IMG/VR virus record: IMGVR_UViG_3300022841_000014
Location: 1 to 64,000 of that record
Direction: 5' to 3' (one strand)
DNA: 64,000 nt
Source: a virus
The notes below the pieces were generated by a model. It was not told the origin of the DNA and made no database searches. It saw only the letters and a program-made list of their open reading frames with translations. This document shows positions 26,315 to 34,868 of the stretch, piece by piece. Made by a program: the position numbers and the translations under genes. Every line of letters begins with the position of its first letter. Within the stretch, counting starts at the first letter, position 1.

Positions 26315-26617
26315 ATGGAATATAGTAAATTACAACCGTTAGTAGTAAAATGAGGAGCAGACAAAGGTATTCTTGAAAAAGCAACACCTATGGCTCAGGC
26401 TATCAAAACATTAGAGGAAGTTAATGAACTTCTTGATGCAATAAACAAAAATGATAAAGAAGAAATCAATGACGCCCTTGGTGATATTTTGGTAACAATC
26501 ATTTTACAAGCAGAATTACAAAATGTAAATTTAACAGATTGCCTTGAAGGTGCTTATAATATTATAAGTAAAAGAACTGGTAAAATGCAAAATGGAGTAT
26601 TTGTAAAAGATGCTTAA
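26315..26617 (+). CDS. MazG-like nucleotide pyrophosphohydrolase
   Basis: 100 aa with TGA-Trp at codon 13 (26351). The EEVNELLDAI helix and DALGDILVTII helix carry the EExxE and ExxD-type metal-binding residues of all-alpha NTP pyrophosphatases. It would hydrolyse certain (d)NTPs to monophosphates, adjusting the pool or lowering ppGpp. It lies next to the RNR genes. Confidence 0.8.
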
Positions 26618-26822
26618 CAAAACGGTAAAAGATAGAAAAATGAATAAAATTAAAACAAACACTGGATTTAAAGGAATTACTAAAAGAACAAACACTGGTA
26701 ATTTTGAAATTAGAGTCAATGTAAAAGATAATTCTAAAGCAACAAGCTTTTATGTAGGTATAGGAAAAACTCTACAAGAAGCAGTAACAAGAAGAAATAA
26801 CTTTATTAAAAATCTAATTTAA
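26610..26822 (+). CDS. small AP2-like DNA-binding protein
   Basis: 70 aa. NTGFKGITKRTNTGNFEIRV and the following GKTLQEAVTRRNNFI match the three-strand-plus-helix AP2-type fold found in phage and homing-endonuclease proteins. The gene overlaps MazG by 8 nt and shares its last base with the RNR beta start. An internal ATG at 26640 is also possible as the start. Confidence 0.55.
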   Translation: MLNKTVKDRKMNKIKTNTGFKGITKRTNTGNFEIRVNVKDNSKATSFYVGIGKTLQEAVTRRNNFIKNLI

Positions 26823-27796
26823 TGAATATATTTAAAAAAAGAAAAAACGTGTTACCTTATGAGTATCCCGAATTACTTAAATATAAAAATGCAATAAGGC
26901 ATTCATACTGAATTCATACTGAGTTTAATATTACAGAAGACATTTCTGATTTTATGACTAAAGTTACAGACAGTCAACGTGAAGCAATCAAGCGATCCAT
27001 GCTTGCAATTGCTCAGATAGAAGTTAACGTGAAAGCGTTTTGGGGTGATCTGTATAAACGTCTACCAAAATATGAAATTCAATCAGTAGGAGCTACATTT
27101 AGTGAGAGTGAAGCTAGGCACTTTGATGCTTATAAACACTTACTTGAAGTTCTTGGCTTAGAAAGTGAATTTGAAACAATTACCGATGTACCAGCTATTA
27201 AAGATAGGATTTCTTATCTTAGTAAATACCTTGATGGAACTAGAAGTAAAAGTGATAAGATGTATACAAAATCTATCCTTTTATTTAGTCTATTTATAGA
27301 ACACGTTTCTTTATTTAGCCAGTTTCTGATAATGATGTCATTTAATAAAGAATTAAATTTATTTAAAGGAGTGTCAAATATAGTAGAAGCAACCAGCAAG
27401 GAAGAAGATGTACATGGTAATTTTGGTATTGAATTAATTAATATTATTAAAAAAGAAAACCCTGAATGGTTTGATAAAGAATTTGAAGAAATAATTAAAT
27501 CTGCATGCGTTAAGGCTCTTGAAGCCGAGTGTAAAGTTTTGGATTGGATTTTTGAAAAAGGTGAACTAGATTTCTTATCAAAGGAAACAATTACTGAATT
27601 TATTAAAAACAGGTTTAATAACAGTTTAGAAAGCATTGGAATGAGTAAAGCTTTTGAGGTCCAAACTCAAAAGTTAGAAAGTACAATGTGGTTTGACGTT
27701 GAAATTAAATCAACCAAAGAAAGTGATTTCTTTTATAAAAAAAGTATTGATTATAACAAAAAATCAGAAAGTATAACAGAGGACGACTTGTTCTAA
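26822..27796 (+). CDS. ribonucleotide reductase class I beta subunit
   Basis: 324 aa with TGA-Trp at codon 30 (26909). Metal ligands are visible: QIEVNVKAFW, SESEARHFDAY (Glu, His, and Tyr seven residues after the Glu, the radical position), a later FIEHVSLF and EDVHGNFG. The full set points to an active di-iron or di-manganese protein. It supplies the radical for the alpha subunit encoded just downstream, giving dNTPs for replication. Confidence 0.85.
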
Positions 27797-27849
27797 CAAA
27801 ACTATTAATGGTTATGTTAATATAGTCATTAATGTTATATAAAAATTAA

Positions 27850-29484
27850 ATGAATAAAACAGATAGATATTATTGGCTTAACGAAGAGTCAAGAAAATTT
27901 CTTTCTCGTGGATACTTAAGAGAAGGGGTATCTCCAGAGCAAAGAATTAAAGACATAGCAAATCACGCAGAAAGAATACTAGGAGTAAAAGGCTGAGCTG
28001 AAAAATTTGAAAACTATATGGCTTTAGGTTATTATAGTTTGTCAACTCCTGTATGGTGTAATTTTGGATATGAAAAAACTTTACCTATAAGTTGTTACGG
28101 ATCTGACATTGATGATACGATGGATAGTATTCTAAATGGAGCAAGAGAAATAGGTATGATGTCTAAATACGGTGGTGGAACATCCATGTACTTAGGTAAC
28201 ATTAGAAAACGCGGTTCGTCAATCTCAGGTGGTGGGAATGCGGATGGACCTGTTCACTATGCAAAAATCTATGATACAATTATAGATAAATGTAAACAAG
28301 GTGAATCAAGAAGAGGAGCTTGTGCTTTATACCTACCAGTAGAGCATGAAGACATAATGGAGTTCCTTAGAATTGGTGACGAAGGAAATCCAATTCAGAA
28401 TCTTCAATTTGGAGTCACGGTCACGGATGCGTGGATGAATTCTATGAAAGAAAGTGATACTGATAAAAGAAAAATATGGGCTAAAATTATACAGAAACGT
28501 AAAGATTTTGGTTTTCCATATATTATGTTTAAAGACAATTCCAATAACAATAGTCCATACAAAGAATTAGGACTAGATATTAAAGCTAGTAATCTTTGTT
28601 CGGAAATACAGCTACCACAGGACAGTTACAACAGTTTTGTTTGTTGTTTAGGTAGTATCAATTTACTTCATTGGAAAGAAATTGAGAAGACTGATGCTGT
28701 AGAAACTTATATTCAATTCCTTAATGCAGTAATAGATGACTTTATCATAAAATCTGAGCACCTTCCTGGTATGAAGAGAGCTTGGAGATTTGCTAAAAAC
28801 CATAGAGCCATCGGGCTTGGCGTACTAGGTTGGCATTCATTTCTGCAAAGTGAATTATTAGAAGTTGATAGTATAAAGGCTAAATATTGGAATAATGTAA
28901 TATTTAAAGAAATAAATGAAAGATCACAAAAAGCAAGTAAATGGTGTCATGATTTTTTAGGAAAAAAATCTATACGAGAAGGATATGCTAATACAACGGT
29001 AATGGCAATTGCACCAACTAAAAGCTCATCATATATATTAGGACAGGTTAGTATGGGTATTGAACCAATAAAATCTAATTATTTTATAAAAGATTTAGCT
29101 AAAGCTAAAACTGTATACAAGAACGAAATGTTGAGAGCGCAACTCCAACAGTACAATCTTGATACACCAGAAACATGGAATAGTATTCTTGATAATGATG
29201 GTAGTGTTCAACATTTAGATTTTCCTACAAAGGAAGTATTTAAATCGTTTATTGAAATTTCACCAAGAGAACTTGTGTTACAAGCAGCACAAAGACAAAA
29301 ATATATTGATCAATCACAATCATTAAATTTAATGATACACCCTTCAGTACCAGCAAAAGAGATAAATAAACTCTATATGTATGCTTGGGAATCAGGAGTA
29401 AAGACCTTGTATTATCAATTTAGTCAAAGCGCAGCACAAAGTTTTGCAAGAGAAATAAATGACTGTGATTCATGTCATAGTTAA
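27850..29484 (+). CDS. ribonucleotide reductase class I alpha subunit
   Basis: 544 aa with TGA-Trp at codon 49 (27994). STPVWCNFG and LPISCYGSD hold the N-terminal active-site Cys, SNLCSEIQLP the N-x-C-x-E active site, FVCCLGSINL the partner Cys, and CDSCHS the C-terminal redox tail. It is short and lacks an ATP-cone domain, so it probably escapes dATP inhibition. A start at 28018 (without recoding) would drop 56 residues. It would make dNDPs with the beta subunit. Confidence 0.9.
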
Positions 29485-29531
29485 TAAATTAAATTAGCTT
29501 AAAGGCTGGGTGGGATGGTGGTAATTAGATT

Positions 29532-29705
29532 ATGGAAAAAAAGGAAATAGTTGAAAAACTAAAACAACACAATTTATTATGGATAGATTTTTACAAATGG
29601 GTAACGAATCAAAAATCAGAATCAGAAAAAGTTTTGTATTATATTCACGATGTAGATCAATTTATAGCTTTAAAAACAGTAGGCTTAAACAGTTACTGAA
29701 ATTAA
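29532..29705 (+). CDS. hypothetical small protein, 57 aa
   Basis: A helical, Lys/Gln-rich protein. Its last codons are TAC TGA AAT TAA, so TGA could be Trp two codons before TAA, or the stop. Every other gene here ends in TAA or TAG, so Trp is more likely. It lies between RNR and the helicase. Function unknown. Confidence 0.5.
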
Positions 29706-29741
29706 TTATAAATTTTCATATTAAAATTAATAAGCATAAAC

Positions 29742-30929
29742 ATGGATAAAAGAGATAAAATCCAAAAAGAAGCTTTAATAAAATGAATTGTTAATAAAAA
29801 AGGAACTGTTTGTCTTGCAACATCATTAGGTAAAATGTTTGTATTTTTACATGCATTACATACGATGAATGTTAATGATGATATTCATTTGTTTTTAGCA
29901 GAAACAACAGCAAGAAAAATAGATTTACTAAATTCTATTAAAGCTTTTGATGAAAAATTTAATAAAGAAACAATGAATACTTATAATCTTAAGTTTTATT
30001 GTTATCAAACAGTTTACAAATGAAGAAATAAATCATTTGGATTAGTAGGTTGTGACGAAATTCACATGCAACTTACTTCTTCTTATGTGCAGTTTCATAA
30101 ATTTAACAAAGCAAAAGCAGTTTTAGGTTTATCTGCTACTATTGATAGAACAGTTGAATACGAAGATGGAGGTATAATTGTTACTAAAGGTCAATATTTA
30201 GATAAATATGCACCTGTATGTTACACGTATAGCTTAGATAAAGCTCGTATAAACGATATTAATAGAGAAGTGGACATACATATCATTTACAATGAATTAG
30301 ACATTGTAAAGAAGTCTGTTAAGAGCGGTAATAAAGCTAAACCTTTTTATCAAACAGAAGAAGAATCTTACAAATACTGAAATAAAAAATTAGGACAAAG
30401 CATGTTTGCTGGTCCTGAAAAAAAAGATTTATTTGCTAGATTAGCTATTGGAGGTAGAAGTAGATTACTATATAATTTACCTAGTAAAACTGTATTAATT
30501 AATAAATTATTACCTCATCTTAATAATGTATTAATTTTTGGTAATTCTATTGATAGTTTATTAACTGTTACTAATAATGTTATTTCTTCACGTAATAATG
30601 AAAAGAAAAATAACTTTATTAGAAATCAGTTTGAAACAGGTAAGGAAAATGTAATTGCTAGTTTTAAAATGCTAGAACAAGGTGCTACTATTCAAGGTAT
30701 GGAAAACCTTATTATGATGTCTTATTATAGTAAATCATTAGGTGCTGTACAAAAAATGGGTAGACATAGACGTATAGGTGACACTAAAGGTAAAGCTTTT
30801 ATAATAGTTACAAAAAACACACAAGAAGAAAAATGGTTAGCTAAATTTATAGGAAATTTTAAATCTTATAATATTATTAATCATGAAAATGTAAATGAAT
30901 GCATAAAATACTTAAAAAATGAAAATTAA
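29742..30929 (+). CDS. superfamily 2 helicase
   Basis: 395 aa with TGA-Trp at codons 15, 94 and 213 (29784, 30021, 30378). Read normally it would be four fragments. Motif I is CLATSLGKM (a degenerate P-loop), motif II CDEIH, motif III LSAT and motif VI QKMGRHRRIG. The P-loop ends in Met instead of Thr/Ser, which may weaken ATP binding. It would act on forks or branched DNA. The next gene overlaps its end. Confidence 0.85.
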
Positions 30930-31209
30930 AGATTTAATAAAAAAATACCCTAATGCAGAATTATTTTTAACTGGCTTTTTGCAAGTTATACTAGTATGTT
31001 TAAATACATATCAAATAGCAGCATTTGTTAAAAAACAAGATTTTATAATTCTAATAGGAATATTTATTATAGGATTTTTAATATCTTTATTATGGTCTTT
31101 TAATGTAAAAAAAGTGGCATTCGGAAGTTTGCTAAACAGAATTTGGTATGCTAGTGGTGCTGCATGTGGTAGTGTTATTGGTGTTATCATAGGTTATATA
31201 TTATATTAA
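30919..31209 (+). CDS. small membrane protein, about three TMs
   Basis: 96 aa with hydrophobic stretches at about residues 15-36, 40-60 and 72-95, short Lys-rich ends, and a Gly-rich last helix (GAACGSVIGVIIGYILY). It overlaps the helicase stop by 11 nt, and its stop shares a base with the next start. Function unknown. Confidence 0.55.
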   Translation: MKIKDLIKKYPNAELFLTGFLQVILVCLNTYQIAAFVKKQDFIILIGIFIIGFLISLLWSFNVKKVAFGSLLNRIWYASGAACGSVIGVIIGYILY

Positions 31210-31526
31210 TGATAAAAGGAACACAAATTAAATTAATAAGAGAACTTGATGCTAAAACATTAAGTATTATGAGCTCTAAAGGTAAAGATTATGCAGATGA
31301 AGATGTATTATCTAACTTTAAACAAGTATCATCAGTAGTTAATACGTTAAATATTAATGTTGGTACTCCAGAAGGATATGCAATGTTAATGATTATACTT
31401 AAATTATCAAGAATTAACAATCTTAAAAAAGATAACAAAGATCCAACTAACGAAAGTTTACTTGATTCATATGAAGATATGATAAATTATGCTAAATTAG
31501 CTTATCTTTGTGAATACGAAAATTAA
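31209..31526 (+). CDS. DUF1599-like nucleotide-modification-associated protein
   Basis: 105 aa, all helical. The KGKDYADEDVLSNFKQ block, a long KLSRINNL helix and a final SYEDMINYAKLAYL helix match the DUF1599 (Nmad1) family found with phage base-modification and nucleotide-pool genes. Its exact reaction is not established. With two MazG-like genes and ThyA nearby it probably acts on nucleotides. A terminator follows. Confidence 0.65.
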   Translation: MIKGTQIKLIRELDAKTLSIMSSKGKDYADEDVLSNFKQVSSVVNTLNINVGTPEGYAMLMIILKLSRINNLKKDNKDPTNESLLDSYEDMINYAKLAYLCEYEN

Positions 31527-31533
31527 ACAAAAC

Positions 31534-31559
31534 AACCCATCTAGAAATAGGTGGGTTTT
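31534..31559 (+). terminator. rho-independent terminator
   Basis: AACCCATCT and AGGTGGGTT form a 9-bp stem (one G-T pair) around AGAAAT, followed by TTTTA. It ends the helicase-DUF1599 transcript. Confidence 0.75.
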
Positions 31560-31570
31560 AAAAACAAACT

Positions 31571-31897
31571 ATGAAAAAATTTATAATAATCTTAATTTTA
31601 GGATTAACACTATCATCATGTAATGATTCAACAGCACCATTTACATCAGGTCATTTTAATGAACAACAAAGAAAAAATGTTGCAGAAAGAATTAATCAAA
31701 TAGAAACTATAGGTGATACAATTATTGCTTATGAAGAAGGTAATACTTTGTATTATAAAACAAAAAAAAATCAATATTATAATGCTCAAATAACTTCAGG
31801 CACAGATTTAGTTACTATTAATTTTTTTGTGTATTTAATAACTGGTGTAATATGTATTTTTATTGGTATAATTTTTGGAATGGCATGTCAAGTGTAA
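31571..31897 (+). CDS. phage lipoprotein with C-terminal TM segment
   Basis: 108 aa. The N-terminus is a type II signal peptide: KK, a hydrophobic run, then lipobox LSSC with the Cys at residue 17. A polar middle contains short repeats of charged residues, and the C-terminal 28 residues are a hydrophobic helix ending in AC. The protein would be anchored at both ends. Such envelope lipoproteins in phages often block superinfection, but this is inference. It is the first gene after a terminator, so it may be transcribed separately. Confidence 0.6.
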   Translation: MKKFIIILILGLTLSSCNDSTAPFTSGHFNEQQRKNVAERINQIETIGDTIIAYEEGNTLYYKTKKNQYYNAQITSGTDLVTINFFVYLITGVICIFIGIIFGMACQV

Positions 31898-32382
31898 TAA
31901 GATATATATCTGATCCACATTTTGGTCATAAAAGTATGGCTACAATGAGAGGTTTTCATGATGAATTTTATCATGATGAGCATATAATAGAAGAGTGGAA
32001 TAAAACAGTAAGAAAACATGATACAACATGGATACTTGGTGACATAACAATGGAAAAAGCTAATTATGAAATATTAAATAGGTTAAATGGAATAAAACGT
32101 ATTGTATTAGGTAATCATGATATGGGAAATCATGTGAAATCAACTCTTGTAAATTATGTAAACTCTATTCACGGCATGGTTAAATTACGTCATAAAAAAT
32201 ATGGCAACATATGGCTTACTCATTGCCCTGTACACCCACAGGAACTTGAACATAGAATTAATTATAACATTCATGGTCATGTTCATAAAAATACTTTAAA
32301 AGATAAAAGATATATTAATGTATGTGCTGAAAACATAAATTACATACCTAAAACAATAGAAGAATTATGGAAAAATTTATAA
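31885..32382 (+). CDS. metallophosphoesterase
   Basis: 165 aa from the ATG at 31885, 13 nt into the end of the lipoprotein gene; a longer start at 31852 would add 11 aromatic residues. Calcineurin-like motifs: ISDPHFGH, WILGDITME, VLGNHDMG, LTHCPVHP and IHGHVH, all metal ligands in place. Relatives act on phosphoesters such as cyclic nucleotides or phosphoproteins. The substrate is unknown. Confidence 0.85.
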   Translation: MSSVIRYISDPHFGHKSMATMRGFHDEFYHDEHIIEEWNKTVRKHDTTWILGDITMEKANYEILNRLNGIKRIVLGNHDMGNHVKSTLVNYVNSIHGMVKLRHKKYGNIWLTHCPVHPQELEHRINYNIHGHVHKNTLKDKRYINVCAENINYIPKTIEELWKNL

Positions 32383-32909
32383 AATGGTTAATTAGAATTT
32401 TTGCAAAAGATTGCATTTTAATTAAAAAATCTTCACATGAAAAAGATTGTCAAAAAATAGAAATACTTAGTATGAAACTAAATAAATTAACTTCCAATAG
32501 AGGAGATTCTATTTATAAAGAAATAGAAACTAGAGGTGGTGTAATTAGAATAATTAAATCACCTACTAAAAATTGTCAATGGGGAAGTATATTTAATAGT
32601 CAAATCTTATTAAATTGTGATGACATTTTTGTTAGTAAATTTCTTGATACTTGTTGTTCTTATTTAAGTAAAAAAATGATATTAGTAGATATTAATTCTA
32701 GATATTATGACAGAATAGTAGAATTATTTAGCAAAAATTATATTGTTAACTTTAAACTTAAATATAAAAACAGTAATGCTTCAGACATGACTTTAATAAT
32801 GTTTTCTATGAATATGAAATCTCTAAATAAATTTTCAGTAAATGATGATAATGCTCCTCTTATTAATAGAGTAATGTTTGGTAGTTTTGATAGAGATTAT
32901 AATTTATAA
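32367..32909 (+). CDS. hypothetical protein, 180 aa, paralogue of genes at 6838 and 34187
   Basis: A short hydrophobic, basic N-terminus (KFIKWLIRIF), then the CQWGSIFN block, a helix, MILVDINSRYYDRIVELFSK and a strand with SDMTLIMF. The same plan, including VDINS and GSDMILIKF, recurs at 34187 and more loosely at 6838. Function unknown. It overlaps the phosphoesterase by 16 nt. Confidence 0.55.
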   Translation: MEKFIKWLIRIFAKDCILIKKSSHEKDCQKIEILSMKLNKLTSNRGDSIYKEIETRGGVIRIIKSPTKNCQWGSIFNSQILLNCDDIFVSKFLDTCCSYLSKKMILVDINSRYYDRIVELFSKNYIVNFKLKYKNSNASDMTLIMFSMNMKSLNKFSVNDDNAPLINRVMFGSFDRDYNL

Positions 32910-32951
32910 TTTTTAATAGTTTTTAAATATTAATAATAAAAAAATAAAATA

Positions 32952-33926
32952 ATGAAAAGATATAAATTAAAACAATGGTATCCAGGTTGTGGAAAGCTTG
33001 AAATAGGTTCAATAATAAGTAATAAAAGAGATAATTTAGTTTACTTTCCAGAAGGTTTTTTTTATCTTTTGTATTTTGGTAAATCATCTATTGAAAATAA
33101 TCCATTATATTGGGAATTAATAAATTCTGAAATTAAACAAGAAAAAATAAAAAGTTATGAGATAATATGCGTTAAACATAAAGAAAATAAATTTTTTTAT
33201 ACAAAAGTAATTGATTTAAGAACTTTACATTTATATGATATACAATCAATTAAAAGGTTATCTGATGGTGAAATATTTACTGTTGGAGATGACATTAAAG
33301 GTCATATAGCTAATGGAAAAATAGAAAAATTTAAAACAAACAATAATTTAGATATTATAATATTTTTTGATTACTATACACAAGGGTTAAGTAATATTTC
33401 TCATATTAAAAAATCATTGTTTAAAACTGAAGATGGAGTTGATATATATAAAGATGATAAATGTTGTTGGATTAATAAAGGTATAGTTACATCTATGTTT
33501 AAATGGAAAGGTGATTTAAATAATGTTAAATATTTTTCAACTAAAAAAGCTGCTTTTAAATATATTGAAGATAATAAACCTAAATTATTGTTTACTACAG
33601 AAGACAGTTTTAAAATTTATTCAAATTCTAATGATTTAACTTTATATGGTGTAGCTCCACAATCTAATGGTGCTGATTGTATAATTGCTAAAACATATCA
33701 AGTAAGTTATGAAACTCAACTACCTAAAAATAGATTATGGTTTTATGACACAGGTAAAGCAGAAGAATATCTTTTGTATAATAAACCTGTACTTTCATTA
33801 ATGGATATTGCTAAAGTTTATATTACAGCAAATCCTAATTATGGAAAACGATCAACAAGCACAGATACTCAATATAAAAAACTTATAAAAATAATTAAAG
33901 AAAAAATTTACAATGATAAAAATTAG
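32952..33926 (+). CDS. hypothetical protein, 324 aa, paralogue of gene at 1787
   Basis: It carries the same blocks as the 266-aa protein at 1787: the KRYKLKQWYPG start, IKRLSDGEIFTVGD, EDGVDIYKDDK, and a YFSTKKAAFKYI unit. A second TTEDSFKIY unit and KPVLSLMDIAKVY follow. It looks like repeated beta units plus a helical tail. It ends in TAG and overlaps the MazG-like gene by 14 nt. Its role is unknown. Confidence 0.6.
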   Translation: MKRYKLKQWYPGCGKLEIGSIISNKRDNLVYFPEGFFYLLYFGKSSIENNPLYWELINSEIKQEKIKSYEIICVKHKENKFFYTKVIDLRTLHLYDIQSIKRLSDGEIFTVGDDIKGHIANGKIEKFKTNNNLDIIIFFDYYTQGLSNISHIKKSLFKTEDGVDIYKDDKCCWINKGIVTSMFKWKGDLNNVKYFSTKKAAFKYIEDNKPKLLFTTEDSFKIYSNSNDLTLYGVAPQSNGADCIIAKTYQVSYETQLPKNRLWFYDTGKAEEYLLYNKPVLSLMDIAKVYITANPNYGKRSTSTDTQYKKLIKIIKEKIYNDKN

Positions 33927-34185
33927 TAAAGTACTTAGAGATTTATTAATTAAAAAAAATAAACCTAAGTTTAATCATACTAAAGCTGCTGAAGAACTTT
34001 CTGAACTTAATACAGTTCTTTTACAACGTGTTAATAAAGGCAATGGAGTAAGTGATGATAAAATTTATGAAGAACTTGCTCATGTTTTAATACGATGTAA
34101 TTTACTTGTAAAAATATACGGTAAACACAATATTCAAAAAGAAATTAATAAAAAAGAAAAAGAATTATTTAAAAAATATTCATAA
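33913..34185 (+). CDS. second MazG-like protein, 90 aa
   Basis: AAEELSELNTVLLQ and EELAHVLIRCNLL carry the ExxE and ExxH-type positions of all-alpha NTP pyrophosphatases, though the second helix has His where Asp is usual. It may be active on other nucleotides or be a regulator. It overlaps the 324-aa gene and ends 1 nt before the next. Confidence 0.65.
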   Translation: MIKISKVLRDLLIKKNKPKFNHTKAAEELSELNTVLLQRVNKGNGVSDDKIYEELAHVLIRCNLLVKIYGKHNIQKEINKKEKELFKKYS

Positions 34186-34186
34186 T

Positions 34187-34810
34187 ATGAAAAATATAAA
34201 TCAAATAATGCAAAATGATGATCATAATTTTAAAATTGGATTATTTTTAACACTGTTTTTATTTTTAACAATGCTTATAACAATACCTTTTTTAACAATA
34301 TTATTTATTTTTTTATTAATTTTTATAATAACATTATATAACATAACAGATAAAGAACATTATCAAACTCTTATAAATGAAGACATAATACCTGAATGGT
34401 ATTTAGTTTATAAAAGAAAAAAAGTTCTTGATAATTTTAAAAAATACCAAATTAAAACACCTGTTGTAAAAGTTTCATCACTTAATAATTGTCAAATTAA
34501 AACATATCATAATAGATCAGGTAAACTTAATGTAATATCAAATCCTTTTGATAATTGCCAAAATGTTTCTATAAGTAATTTTCAATCTTTATTAAATTCT
34601 TATTCTAAAAAAAATGAAATTAATAAAATATTAGAAGACATAAAATTATATTATAATAAAAATATAATTGTTGTAGACATAAATAGTTATAAAGATTGTG
34701 ATTTTGAAATATTTAAAAAAGAATTTAATTTAAAAAATGTTAAAAAAATGCCATACGTTAGTACAAACGGTAGTGATATGATATTAATAAAATTTGAATT
34801 CTATATATAA
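34187..34810 (+). CDS. membrane-anchored paralogue of the 32367 protein
   Basis: 207 aa. Residues 17-50 form one or two hydrophobic helices very rich in Phe, Leu and Ile, and the rest is soluble. The C-terminal IIVVDINSYKD and GSDMILIKF blocks match the 32367 protein, so this is the same fold with a stronger anchor. It is the last rightward gene before the convergent terminator. Confidence 0.55.
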   Translation: MKNINQIMQNDDHNFKIGLFLTLFLFLTMLITIPFLTILFIFLLIFIITLYNITDKEHYQTLINEDIIPEWYLVYKRKKVLDNFKKYQIKTPVVKVSSLNNCQIKTYHNRSGKLNVISNPFDNCQNVSISNFQSLLNSYSKKNEINKILEDIKLYYNKNIIVVDINSYKDCDFEIFKKEFNLKNVKKMPYVSTNGSDMILIKFEFYI

Positions 34811-34811
34811 T

Positions 34812-34852
34812 AAAAAAACCTTTACTGCATTTAAGCGATAAAGGTTTTTTTT
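34812..34852. terminator. bidirectional terminator at the convergence of early and late genes
   Basis: AAAAAAACCTTTA and TAAAGGTTTTTTTT form an 11-13 bp stem with a 14-nt loop. An A run lies on one side and a T run on the other, so it can stop transcripts from both strands. The 3' ends of the rightward and leftward blocks meet here. Confidence 0.85.
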
Positions 34853-34868
34853 AGACTTTTTAATATGG

